From Actinomadura parmotrematis (GTDB lineage Bacteria; Actinomycetota; Actinomycetes; Streptosporangiales; Streptosporangiaceae): a stretch of 64,000 nt of DNA. Of the stretch, positions 18,723 through 26,601 are shown piece after piece; within the stretch, counting starts at the first letter, position 1; each line of letters begins with the position of its first letter. The stretch lies in assembly GCF_019458805.1 (NCBI RefSeq), contig NZ_JAIBOA010000030.1:26437-90436 (forward strand). Direction: 5' to 3'. The notes below the pieces were generated by a model. It ran no database searches, was not told the DNA's origin, and saw only the letters and a list, made by a program, of their open reading frames with translations. The position numbers and the translations under genes were made by a program.

Positions 18723-20164
18723 CCGTCGTCACCCCCGAGCGGCTCCGCACCCTGTTCCTGTTCGAGGACCTCGACGAGGACAAGCTCGCCTGGCTCGCCG
18801 GCTACGGCAAGGTCCGCACCTACGACGCGGGCGCGCTCATCTGCGCGCAGGGCGAGCCGGCCGAGTTCTTCTACGTCCTGCTGGACGGCGAGATCTCGAT
18901 GCTCCAGAACGTGCGCGGGAACGTCATCGAGACCACCCGCAGCAGCCAGATCGGCTCCTACGGCGGCGCCACCCAGGCCTACATCGGCGACCGCATCGAG
19001 CAGCGGTACGGGCACTCGCTGCGCGCCGTCCGGCCGAGCGAGATGTTCGTGCTGCCCGCCCGCAAGTTCGCGATGGCGGTCCGCAAGTGGTTCCCGATGG
19101 CGACCCACCTGCTGGAGGGCGCCTTCTTCGGCTCGGCCACCGCGCGCCGCATCGTCGACCAGCGCGAACGGCTGACCGCCCTCGGCACCCTCACCGCGGG
19201 CCTCACCCACGAGCTGAACAACCCCGCGGCCGCCGCGTCCCGGGCCGCCAGCGAGCTCGGCGAGCGGCTCGTGGTGGCGCAGCAGCGCCTCGCCGAGCTG
19301 GCGTCCGGCGGCGTCGACTGCGACCGCGTCGGCGACCTCGTCCGGCTGCGCGAGCGGCTCCGCGAGCCCGGCGGGACCCGGCCGCCGAACCGCACGCCCC
19401 TGCAGGTCAACGACGCCGAGGACGAGCTCGGCGACTGGCTGGAGGACCGCGGCGTCGCCGGCGCCTGGGAGCTCAGCCCCGAGCTGGTCGCCGCCGGCGT
19501 CGGCGTCGAGCAGGCCGAGGAGGTCGCCGCGATCGCCGGCGACCGGCTGCCCGCCGCGATGAGCTGGCTCGCCGAGGTGCTCGCCGTCGCCGCGCTGCAG
19601 GCCGAGATCGCCGACGCCACCGGGCGGATCACCGCGCTGCTGGACTCGGCCCGCCAGTACTCCCAGCTCGACCGCGCCCCCTACCAGCCGGTCGACCTGC
19701 GCGACCTGCTGGGCAGCACCCTCACCATGCTGCGCCGCAAGATCGGCGAGAAGGTGGAGGTGGTCACCGACTACGACCCCGGCCTGCCGCCCGTCCCGGT
19801 GTACGCGGCCGAGCTGAACCAGGTGTGGACCAACCTCATCGTCAACGCCCTCCACGCGATGCACGGCGTCGGCGTCCTCACCGTCCGCACCGGCCGGGTG
19901 AACGGCGACGCCCTGGTGGAGATCGCCGACACCGGGGACGGCATCCCGCCCGACGACCTCAGCCGCATCTTCACGCCGTTCTTCACGACCAAGCCGGTCG
20001 GCGAGGGCACCGGCCTCGGCCTCGACATCTCCTGGCGGATCGTGGTGGACCGCCACCACGGCGACATCCAGGTCGAGTCCGAGCCCGGCCGCACCGTCTT
20101 CCGGGTGCGGCTGCCGCTCACCGAGCAGCGCGGCGACGACGACGCGGCGGCGGACGAGGACTGA
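18719..20164 (+). CDS. Histidine kinase with N-terminal cyclic-nucleotide-binding domain
   Basis: A 481-residue soluble sensor kinase. Residues 1-120 form a cNMP-binding-type beta-roll (LFLFEDLDEDKLAWLA, ICAQGEPAEFFYVLLDGEISML). The dimerisation helix carries the phospho-acceptor His164 in GLTHELNNPAAAA. The ATPase core shows the N box (ELNQVWTNLIVNALHAM), G1 (DTGDGIPPDD), F box (IFTPFFTTKP) and G2 (GEGTGLGLDI). There is no membrane segment, so the signal is cytoplasmic. It overlaps the response-regulator/reductase gene by 4 bp (ATGA) and is almost certainly its cognate kinase. The usual phosphate-cassette arginine for cAMP is not obvious (segment GGATQAYIGDRIEQRY), so the ligand may not be cAMP. 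Confidence 0.92.
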   Translation: MTVVTPERLRTLFLFEDLDEDKLAWLAGYGKVRTYDAGALICAQGEPAEFFYVLLDGEISMLQNVRGNVIETTRSSQIGSYGGATQAYIGDRIEQRYGHSLRAVRPSEMFVLPARKFAMAVRKWFPMATHLLEGAFFGSATARRIVDQRERLTALGTLTAGLTHELNNPAAAASRAASELGERLVVAQQRLAELASGGVDCDRVGDLVRLRERLREPGGTRPPNRTPLQVNDAEDELGDWLEDRGVAGAWELSPELVAAGVGVEQAEEVAAIAGDRLPAAMSWLAEVLAVAALQAEIADATGRITALLDSARQYSQLDRAPYQPVDLRDLLGSTLTMLRRKIGEKVEVVTDYDPGLPPVPVYAAELNQVWTNLIVNALHAMHGVGVLTVRTGRVNGDALVEIADTGDGIPPDDLSRIFTPFFTTKPVGEGTGLGLDISWRIVVDRHHGDIQVESEPGRTVFRVRLPLTEQRGDDDAAADED

Positions 20165-20185
20165 CGCGGGTGCCGCGGCGGGCGC

Positions 20186-21106
20186 TCAGTCCCGGCCGAA
20201 CGCCAGCCGGTAGCCGGTGCCCGACACCCGGTACACCTCGCCGCGGCCCCACCGCACGACCTGGAACCGCACCAGGACGGTGTTCCGCGCCGAGCCGGTG
20301 AGGTCGGCCATCATCTTCTCCGACAGGTCGATGATGGCCGGGACGCGGTGCTGCGCGACCGCCCACTCGGCCGGGCCGAAGTCCTGCACGATCCCCTCGG
20401 TGCTCCGCCCGCCGTAGGTGATGCGGACCCGGGTGCCGAGCGGCCAGTACGGGCTCGCGATCGTGGCGTAGGACATGGGGGCGCCGCGCGAGGTCGAGCG
20501 GTCCCAGAACGAGGTGGCGGTGGACAGCCCGCGCGGCAGGCGGTCCTCGGACGCCTCGACGTCGGCGGGCAGCCGCAGCTGCAGGCCGCCCTGGACGGAC
20601 GCCCCGTAGGCGGCGAGCGGGCTGAGCGCGTCGGTCGCCGGGGCCCTCCGGGCGGCGCGCGGCGCGTCCTGCGGCGCCTGGAGCGCGAACGCCGCGGCCG
20701 CGCCGCCGACCAGGATGCTCGCGGTGATCGGCGCGAGGAGCAGGGTGAGGGTGCCGCGCCGCCCGCCGCGCCGCGGCTCGGGCGCGGGGACGGCCGCCGC
20801 CCCGGGCCGCCCCCCGAAGTCGCGGAGCAGGGCCGCGAGGTGGTCCTCCACGACGCGCGGCGGGATGTCCAGCAGGCCGGCGAGGCGGCCGTTGTAGCGC
20901 CCCTGCACGATCAGGCCCATGACCTGCTGCTCCAGGGCGGTGAGCGTCACCTGGTTGTGCCGCAGGATGCGGTCGCCGCCCCCGTCCTCGGGGCCGGCGC
21001 CCGCGCGGCCGTCCCACCGGCCGTCGTCGGGGAGCACCTCGGCCCGCACGACGAGCCGGGTGAGCCGGACCAGCTGGTCGGCGGCCTCGCGCGCCGAGGT
21101 GTTCAC
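20186..21106 (-). CDS. HTH - transmembrane - RlpA-like double-psi barrel protein
   Basis: A 306-residue one-helix membrane protein. Residues 1-95 include a LuxR/sigma-like helix-turn-helix (TLTALEQQVMGLIVQGRYN, then GRLAGLLDIPPRVVEDHLAAL). One hydrophobic span follows an RRGGRRG stop-transfer cluster (LTLLLAPITASILVGGAAAAF, about residues 119-139). The C-terminal ~120 residues outside the membrane match an RlpA-like double-psi beta-barrel (SPYWPLGTRVRITYGG, GIVQDFGPA, IIDLSEKMMADLTG), with the conserved aspartate that is catalytic in lytic transglycosylases and expansin-like folds. GTG 21106 follows GGGAGGA. A cytoplasmic DNA-binding-type domain tied to a cell-wall-type domain suggests envelope sensing; this is inference. 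It converges with the kinase (22 bp). Confidence 0.85.
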   Translation of the reverse strand: MNTSAREAADQLVRLTRLVVRAEVLPDDGRWDGRAGAGPEDGGGDRILRHNQVTLTALEQQVMGLIVQGRYNGRLAGLLDIPPRVVEDHLAALLRDFGGRPGAAAVPAPEPRRGGRRGTLTLLLAPITASILVGGAAAAFALQAPQDAPRAARRAPATDALSPLAAYGASVQGGLQLRLPADVEASEDRLPRGLSTATSFWDRSTSRGAPMSYATIASPYWPLGTRVRITYGGRSTEGIVQDFGPAEWAVAQHRVPAIIDLSEKMMADLTGSARNTVLVRFQVVRWGRGEVYRVSGTGYRLAFGRD

Positions 21107-21302
21107 CGCGTCCTCCCACCGCCCTGTCCGCCCCGGCGTGCGGTCCGCTCGACCGTGCCGCCGCCCGGACCTTCAGCGACTCTGTGTAATCAGTCGACGA
21201 CTGTACGCAGTCTAGGGTGATGATCGGGTCGGGTGAGGCCTTTCGTTGGCAAAGTCGGCCGCCCGGCCTTCCCCTCGGGTGAGAAGGTCGGGGCGCGGCG
21301 GA

Positions 21303-21704
21303 TCAGTAGGACTGGAGTTCCAGCAGGTTTCCCTCGGGATCCCTGAGATGGGCGGTCCGGAGGCCCGGCCCCCATTGGGGACGGTCCTGCGGCGCCGCCA
21401 CCGGCCGAGCGCCGAACCCGGTGAGCGTCGCGGCCGCCGCGTCCACGTCCGGGACGCGGAACGTGAGCATGGCGCGGTCGCGCGCGGCGGCGTCCGGCGG
21501 GCCGCCGGCGCCCACCGCCTCGGCGAGCGCCGCCCGGTCGAACAGCGACAGCAGCGTCCCGCCCTCGGCGTCCCAGGACGCGTAGCGCGCCTGCGGCACC
21601 ACCTTCGCGGGCTCGATGCCGAGCAGCTCGCGCAGGACCCGCTCGTAGAAGAGCGCGCACGCCGGGAAGTCGTCCACCAGCAGGCGCGGGTACAGGGCGT
21701 CCAT
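21303..21704 (-). CDS. VOC-family (glyoxalase/dioxygenase-like) protein
   Basis: A 133-residue single-repeat VOC protein: MDALYPRLLVDDFPACALFYERVLRELLG at the start, LTFRVPDVDAAAATLTGFGA in the middle and HLRDPEGNLLELQSY at the end, the last carrying the metal-ligand glutamate. These act as metalloenzymes or bind antibiotics or small metabolites; the substrate is unknown. The ATG at 21704 is divergent from a MarR gene at 21759 and shares a 54-bp gap with a perfect palindromic operator, so its expression is probably controlled by that MarR protein. The frame stays open upstream but is antisense to the MarR gene. Confidence 0.85.
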   Translation of the reverse strand: MDALYPRLLVDDFPACALFYERVLRELLGIEPAKVVPQARYASWDAEGGTLLSLFDRAALAEAVGAGGPPDAAARDRAMLTFRVPDVDAAAATLTGFGARPVAAPQDRPQWGPGLRTAHLRDPEGNLLELQSY

Positions 21705-21725
21705 CGTCGTCCAATCGTAGGTGTT

Positions 21726-21740
21726 CACCAATGATTGGTG
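21726..21740. promoter_or_regulatory. MarR-type palindromic operator
   Basis: CACCAAT-G-ATTGGTG, a perfect palindrome with 7-bp arms and a 1-bp centre, lies between the divergent VOC (start 21704) and MarR (start 21759) genes. Position and symmetry fit a dimeric winged-helix repressor controlling both. Confidence 0.8.
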
Positions 21741-21758
21741 CGACCCTACACTGGCCGG

Positions 21759-22217
21759 ATGGACGACGGGCTGCCCGAGCGGCTGCTGGGCGTGACGACC
21801 TTCGTGCTCGCCCGGGCGGGGCGGGCCGGGCGGGCGCGGATGGGCGCGCTGGCGGACGGGCACGGCCTCGGGCTGTGGCACGTCGCGGTGCTCGCCGCTC
21901 TCGCCGAAGGACCGCCGGTCTCGCAGCGCGCCCTCGGCACGCGGCTCGGCATCGACCCGAGCGACCTGGTCGAGGTCGTCGGCCGCCTGGAGGGCCTCGG
22001 CCTCGCCCGCCGCGAGCGCGACCCGGCCGACCGCCGCCGCTACCTGGTCGAGCCGACCGCCGCGGGGCGGGCCGAGCTGGACGCCGTCACGGCCGGGGCC
22101 GCACGGCTGGACGCCGAGTTGCTCGCCCCGCTGGACCCCGGCGAGCGCGCGCAGCTGCACGCCCTGCTGCTGCGCGTGCTGGCCCACCACGACCCCCGCG
22201 CGGGCGGCGTCCGCTGA
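21759..22217 (+). CDS. MarR-family transcriptional regulator
   Basis: A 152-residue winged-helix regulator. The core reads LWHVAVLAALAEGPPVSQRALGTRLGIDPSDLVEVVGRLEGLGLARRERDPADRRRYLVEPT, a standard MarR recognition helix and wing (about residues 43-105). ATG 21759 is preferred because the longer in-frame start at 21735 lies inside the operator palindrome. Probably represses the divergent VOC protein and itself in response to a small ligand. A strong two-way hairpin at 22225-22265 separates it from the convergent aldolase gene. Confidence 0.9.
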   Translation: MDDGLPERLLGVTTFVLARAGRAGRARMGALADGHGLGLWHVAVLAALAEGPPVSQRALGTRLGIDPSDLVEVVGRLEGLGLARRERDPADRRRYLVEPTAAGRAELDAVTAGAARLDAELLAPLDPGERAQLHALLLRVLAHHDPRAGGVR

Positions 22218-22224
22218 GAACGGC

Positions 22225-22265
22225 GAGGGCCCGGCCCGGCGCCTGCGGCGCGGGACCGGGCCCTC
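22225..22265. terminator. Bidirectional hairpin between convergent genes
   Basis: Perfect 10-bp arms (GAGGGCCCGG at 22225-22234 and complement at 22256-22265), extended internally with one mismatch. It lies 7 bp from each of two convergent stops (MarR at 22217, aldolase at 22273), so it can terminate both transcripts. Confidence 0.85.
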
Positions 22266-22272
22266 CCGGAGA

Positions 22273-23067
22273 TCAGTCGAACAGGTCGGGCTGCTCGCGG
22301 GTGATCTGGTCGTACAGCGGCTGGTAGTTGATCCAGCCGACGAGGTCGTTGCCGATCTGCCGGTGAGTCAGCACCGCGTTCTCGTGCTCGATCGGGACGA
22401 CCTGGCCCGCGGCCTTGGCGAGGAGCTGCACCTGGCACGAGCGCTCCATGGTGATGAACCACCAGGCGGCCGCGTCCACGGTGTCGCCGACGGTCAGCAG
22501 GCCGTGGTTGCGCAGGATGACGGCCTTGTGGTCCCCGAGGGCGGCGGCGATGCGCTTGCCCTCCTCCAGGTCGGTGACGACGCCGGTGTAGTCGTCGAAC
22601 AGGCCGTGGTCCTGGTAGAAGGCGCACACGTCCTGGGTGATCGGCTCCAGCGTCTGGCCGAGCGCGGAGATCGCGCGGCCGTGCGTGGAGTGGCTGTGCG
22701 CGGCGGCGACCACGTCGGGCCGGGCCTGGTGCACCTGGGAGTGGATGGCGAAGGCCGCCTCGTTCACCGGGTAGCGGCCCTGCACGACCTTGCCCTCGTG
22801 GTTCACCAGGATCAGGTCGCTGACCTTGATGTGCTTGAAGGACATGCCGAACGGGTTGACCCAGAAGTGGTCGGTGCGCTCCGGGTCGCGGGCGGTGATG
22901 TGCCCGGCCACGCCCTCCTCGAAGCCGAACTTCCCGAAGATCCGCAGGGCCGCGGTGAGGCGCTCCTTGCGGTGGCGGCGCTCGTCCTCGACGTCGTCGA
23001 AGGTGGGCGGCAGCCGGAAGATCAGATCGGTCGCCAGGCTGTCGAGGAACTTCTCCTCGTCGGACAT
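22273..23067 (-). CDS. Class II aldolase/adducin-family protein
   Basis: A 264-residue zinc-dependent aldolase-fold protein. Characteristic are GHITARDPERTDHFWVNPFG, the basic glutamate region EAAFAIHSQVHQARPD, the zinc ligands in AHSHSTHGRA and the third histidine in RNHGLLTVGDTVDAAAWW. It is related to L-fuculose/ribulose phosphate aldolases and to the larger group of uncharacterised class II aldolases common in actinomycetes. The substrate is unknown. The start at 23067 follows AAGGAG; an upstream in-frame ATG at 23097 is less likely. Convergent with the MarR gene and divergent from a PucR regulator 121 bp away, which may control it. Confidence 0.9.
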   Translation of the reverse strand: MSDEEKFLDSLATDLIFRLPPTFDDVEDERRHRKERLTAALRIFGKFGFEEGVAGHITARDPERTDHFWVNPFGMSFKHIKVSDLILVNHEGKVVQGRYPVNEAAFAIHSQVHQARPDVVAAAHSHSTHGRAISALGQTLEPITQDVCAFYQDHGLFDDYTGVVTDLEEGKRIAAALGDHKAVILRNHGLLTVGDTVDAAAWWFITMERSCQVQLLAKAAGQVVPIEHENAVLTHRQIGNDLVGWINYQPLYDQITREQPDLFD

Positions 23068-23188
23068 GGGGCACTCCTTGCTTTCGTCTGCCTCCACCGA
23101 ACACCATCGCGGGGGGCTCGCCTAGAGTGATGTGGTCCAAGCCCGCCGGGGGCCGTTGTCCTCGAGCGACAAGACGGGGGGTGGGGCG

Positions 23189-24313
23189 GTGGACGACGCC
23201 TTCCTGCGGCTGCTCGCCGGCCGCAGCGACGACCCCGGGCTGCTGGAGGCGACCGTGCGCGCCGCGCGCGGTAAGTCCGACCTCGTCGCCGCGCTGCCCG
23301 AGGAGGAGACCCGCCGCCACACCCGCGCCCTGGTGCGGGGCGTCCTCGCCGCCCTCCGCGACGGCGGCCCCGGCCCGGAGGTGCTCGCGGCCGCCGAGCG
23401 GCTCGGCTCCGACCGGGCCCGCCAGGGCGTCCCGGTCGCGGCGTTCCTCGACGGCTTCCAGGCGGGCCGCGCCCACCTGGTCCGCGCCCTGGTCGAGGAG
23501 GGCCGCCGCACCGGCGTCCCGGCCGAGGTGCTGCTGGAGGGCGTCACCCGGATCGACGAGATCACCAGCGCCCTCGTGCACCGGATGGTGCACGCCCACC
23601 GCGGCGCCGAGCTGGAGATGGCCCGCACCGTCCGCGACGCCCGCCAGCAGGCGCTGCGGCTGCTGCTGCACGGCGAGCCCGTCCCCGGCGGCGCCCCGCT
23701 GGACCCCGCCGGCTCCTACCACTGCGTGGTCTCCGACGTCAGCGACCCGGCCGTCGCGTCCCGGCTGGAGACGGCGCTCACCGCCGCCGGGCCCGCGCTC
23801 TGCGGGCTGGTCGACGGGCGGCTCGCCGCGCTGCTCGCCCGCCTGCCCGACCTGCCCGCGGACGTCCCCCTGCTCGTCGCGGCGCCCGCGGTGCCGCCCG
23901 CCCGCGTCGGAGCCCAGTACGGCCTGGCCCGCCGCGCCCTGCGCGCCGGGACCGCCGCCGGCCTCACCGGCCTCCGCCCCCTCGCGGGCCTCGCGCTGCT
24001 CACCGCCACCGAGGCCGAACCCGAGCTCGGCCGGCTGCTCGCCGCCGAGCTGCTGCCCGGCCTGGACGCCGCCGACGCCTTCCACCGCGAGCTGGCCGAG
24101 ACCGCCCTCGCCTACCTCGACCACGGCGGCCGCGTCGACGTCACCGCGCGGGCGCTGCACGTCCACGCCAACACGGTCAAGTACCGGCTGCGGCGGCTCC
24201 GCGAGATCACCGGCCGGCCGCTCCCGGCCGGCGGCGACGCCGTCGCCGGCGCCGCCCACTGGTGGTGGGCCCTCCGCACCCACCTCGGTGCGGGCGCGGC
24301 GGACCGGACGTGA
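23189..24313 (+). CDS. PucR-family transcriptional regulator
   Basis: About 374 residues. The N-terminal part is an all-alpha region (RARQGVPVAAFLDGFQAGRA), the central part a degenerate GGDEF-like/CdaR region, and the C-terminal ~60 residues contain the PucR helix-turn-helix (RALHVHANTVKYRLRRLREITGRPL). Regulators of this group act on purine, amino-acid or aldehyde metabolism. GTG 23189 is the likeliest start; an ATG-initiated extension to 23132 is possible. It is divergent from the class II aldolase and upstream (42 bp) of an F420-type oxidoreductase, either of which may be a target. Confidence 0.85.
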   Translation: MDDAFLRLLAGRSDDPGLLEATVRAARGKSDLVAALPEEETRRHTRALVRGVLAALRDGGPGPEVLAAAERLGSDRARQGVPVAAFLDGFQAGRAHLVRALVEEGRRTGVPAEVLLEGVTRIDEITSALVHRMVHAHRGAELEMARTVRDARQQALRLLLHGEPVPGGAPLDPAGSYHCVVSDVSDPAVASRLETALTAAGPALCGLVDGRLAALLARLPDLPADVPLLVAAPAVPPARVGAQYGLARRALRAGTAAGLTGLRPLAGLALLTATEAEPELGRLLAAELLPGLDAADAFHRELAETALAYLDHGGRVDVTARALHVHANTVKYRLRRLREITGRPLPAGGDAVAGAAHWWWALRTHLGAGAADRT

Positions 24314-24355
24314 TGGAGTAGGGGCCGGAAGGACCGCAGGCGGAGGGGGAGACCG

Positions 24356-25231
24356 GTGAGCGCACCGCGGGTGGGCGTCGTGATGTGGCCGACGCAGTCC
24401 TGGCCGCAGGCCGGGGAGCAGTGGCGGCGCGCCGAGGAGCTGGGCTTCGACACCGCCTGGGTGTACGACCACACCGCCTGGCGCGGCCACACCCCCTGGT
24501 ACGACGCCTACACCACCCTCGCCGCGGCCGCCGCGACCACCTCCCGCATCCGCCTCGGCACCCTGGTGACGTCCCCGAACCTGCGGCACCCCGTCCTCGC
24601 CGCGCACGCCGCCAAGACCATCGACCACATCAGCGGGGGGCGCCTCACCCTCGGCGTCGGCGCGGGCGGCGCCAACCGCACCTCCGACGGCGACATCCTC
24701 GGCGGGCCCGAGCTGACGCCGCGGCAGCGCGCCGACCGCTACGCCGAGTGGACGACGCTGCTCGACCGCATCCTGCGCGGCCCCGAGACCAGCTTCGAGG
24801 GCGAGTACTACGAGGTCCGCGAGGCCTTCACCGGTCCCGGCTGCGTGCAGCGGCCGCGCGTCCCGATCTACGTCGCGGGCACCGGTCCGCGCGGCGTCGC
24901 GCTGGCCGCCCGCGTCGGCGACGGCTGGATCATCGACAGCGGTGCCGCCGTGAACAAGGGCGGCGACCTCGCCGCCGTCGTCCGCGACAAGGTCGCGCTG
25001 CTGGAGCGGTCCTGCGAGCGGGAGGACCGCGACCCGCGCGACGTGCGGCGGCTGCTGCTCACCGGGTTCAACGACGAGCCGTGGCTGGAGTCGCCGCAGA
25101 CCTTCGCCGACCTCGCCGGCCGCTACGGCGCGCTCGGCATCACCGACATCGCCGTGCACTGGCCGCGGCCGGGCACCCCGTGGGCGGCCGACGAGAGCGT
25201 GTTCGAGGCGATCGGCCCCGGCCTGGCCTAG
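24356..25231 (+). CDS. Luciferase-like (LLM) F420-dependent-type oxidoreductase
   Basis: A 291-residue TIM-barrel protein of the bacterial luciferase superfamily. It begins with RVGVVMWPTQSW and shows AEELGFDTAWVYDHTA, TSRIRLGTLVTSPNLRHP, DHISGGRLTLGVGAGG and FEGEYYEVREA, the pattern of actinobacterial F420-binding LLM proteins. Coenzyme F420 is likely by family and taxon; FMN cannot be excluded. The substrate is unknown. GTG 24356 follows GGAGGGGGAGA. It lies 42 bp after the PucR gene, in the same direction, so co-transcription is possible. Its stop is only 4 bp from the stop of the convergent YkvA-type gene. Confidence 0.88.
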   Translation: MSAPRVGVVMWPTQSWPQAGEQWRRAEELGFDTAWVYDHTAWRGHTPWYDAYTTLAAAAATTSRIRLGTLVTSPNLRHPVLAAHAAKTIDHISGGRLTLGVGAGGANRTSDGDILGGPELTPRQRADRYAEWTTLLDRILRGPETSFEGEYYEVREAFTGPGCVQRPRVPIYVAGTGPRGVALAARVGDGWIIDSGAAVNKGGDLAAVVRDKVALLERSCEREDRDPRDVRRLLLTGFNDEPWLESPQTFADLAGRYGALGITDIAVHWPRPGTPWAADESVFEAIGPGLA

Positions 25232-25235
25232 ACCG

Positions 25236-25634
25236 TCAGGCGGGCGGCAGCGCCTGCCCGTGGCGGCGGCGGTACTCCTGGCCGAACGCGAACAGCAGCC
25301 AGGTGAGCGCGCTCGCGTCGTCGACGATGCCGATCGGCAGCAGGAAGTCGGGGACGAGGTCGATGGGCGAGACGATGTAGACGACCGCCACGATCATCGC
25401 GATGATCTTGCCTTTGCCGGTCTTGTAGTAGCCCTGCGCCGCGCGGCCGCGCAGGCCGGTGCCGCCGGTGCGGCGGGCCCGCCGCAGCTGCAGGATCGCC
25501 GCGATGACGAGCACGGCCCCGGCGGCCATCGCGATCGCCCCGGCGAGGGTGAGATCGACGCCGCCGAGGTCGCCGCGCACGTAGAACGCGAGCGTGACGC
25601 CGACGACCATCAGCAGCAGACCGGCCCAGACCAT
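25236..25634 (-). CDS. YkvA (DUF1232)-type membrane protein with extra N-terminal helix pair
   Basis: A 132-residue protein in two halves. Residues 1-55 are two transmembrane helices with the DUF6458-like pattern (LLLMVVGVTLAFYVRGDLGG, then AMAAGAVLVIAAILQLRRARR). Residues 70-125 are a DUF1232/YkvA unit with the conserved hairpin VYIVSPIDLVPDFLLPIG and DDASALTWLLFAF. Function of both families is unknown. ATG 25634 follows GGAGGTG. Probably an inner-membrane protein with four hydrophobic segments. The joining of these two domains is noted under findings. Confidence 0.8.
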   Translation of the reverse strand: MVWAGLLLMVVGVTLAFYVRGDLGGVDLTLAGAIAMAAGAVLVIAAILQLRRARRTGGTGLRGRAAQGYYKTGKGKIIAMIVAVVYIVSPIDLVPDFLLPIGIVDDASALTWLLFAFGQEYRRRHGQALPPA

Positions 25635-25680
25635 GTCGCACCTCCACGAGTCGCTCCCGGTATAGCCCGGAGGAGCCGTT

Positions 25681-26544
25681 TCATGCGGGTGCGGGGTCCG
25701 AGCGCAGGTCGGCGGTGGTGGAGAGGGATCCGGACTGCGCCACGAGCAGCCGCGTGGGGGTGCAGCCGGCCAGCGCGCGGAACTCGCGGTTCAGGTGCGC
25801 CTGGTCGGCGTAGCCGCACGACGCCGCGACCGCGGCCCAGTTCTCGGCGCCCGCGGACGCCGTCTCCAGGGCGTGCTGGAACCGCAGCACCCGGGAGGCG
25901 ACCTTGGGCGGCAGCCCGACCTGCGCGCGGAAGCGCTCCGCCAGATGGCGGCGGCTCCAGCCGACCTCGTCCGCCAGCCGCTCGACCGGGACGCCGCCGT
26001 GCGCGGCGGCCAGCAACCGCCACGCGCGCCGCACCTCCGGCGCGGGGGAGGGGCCGATGTCCAGCCGGTGCAGCAGGAAGCCGTCGAGCAGGTCGAACCG
26101 CTCGGGCCAGCCGGGGGCGGCCGCCATGCGCTCGACGAGCTCGCCGAAGCCGGGACCGCACAGCTCGGCGGGATCGGTGATCCGGTTGGTGAGGTCGGAC
26201 ATCGGCGCGCCGAGCAGCGTGTAGGCGCCGAGCGGCGTCAGGTCGAGCTGCACGCCGCGCTGGCCGCCGGGGCTGGTGTAGGAGCCGTGCCCGTCGTGCA
26301 GGCCGGCGACGAACGAGGCGAAGGCCGCCTCGGGCGCGGCGGGCGCCTCCAGGCGGAGCGGCGTGCCCAAGTTGACGATCAGGACGGCGGACCGCGTCGG
26401 CAGCGTCCGCACCCGCTCCGGCGCGTCCGCCCGGCCTCGGTACCCCACATAAACGCGCAGGAAGGGGCGGAGCGCCGGGTGGGGCGGGGACGTCGCCCGC
26501 CGCCAGCCGCCGCCCACGTCCACCACGACCGGTCTTCGGCCCAC
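25681..26544 (-). CDS. AraC-family transcriptional regulator
   Basis: A 287-residue regulator. The C-terminal ~100 residues contain two helix-turn-helix motifs (GVPVERLADEVGWSRRHLAERFRAQVG and WAAVAASCGYADQAHLNREFRALAGCTPTRLL) typical of AraC/XylS proteins. The N-terminal ~170 residues resemble the cupin-like sensor region of actinobacterial members that lack a clear ligand (YVGYRGRADAPERVRTLPTRS, LTPLGAYTLLGAPMSDLTNR). It starts at GTG 26544. It sits in a run of minus-strand genes without an obvious divergent target, so its regulon cannot be deduced. Confidence 0.88.
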   Translation of the reverse strand: MGRRPVVVDVGGGWRRATSPPHPALRPFLRVYVGYRGRADAPERVRTLPTRSAVLIVNLGTPLRLEAPAAPEAAFASFVAGLHDGHGSYTSPGGQRGVQLDLTPLGAYTLLGAPMSDLTNRITDPAELCGPGFGELVERMAAAPGWPERFDLLDGFLLHRLDIGPSPAPEVRRAWRLLAAAHGGVPVERLADEVGWSRRHLAERFRAQVGLPPKVASRVLRFQHALETASAGAENWAAVAASCGYADQAHLNREFRALAGCTPTRLLVAQSGSLSTTADLRSDPAPA

Positions 26545-26601
26545 GGGGCCAGTGTCGCACCGGGCACCGACAGAACAGCGGCGGCGCCTCCTCGTGGACG
26601 C

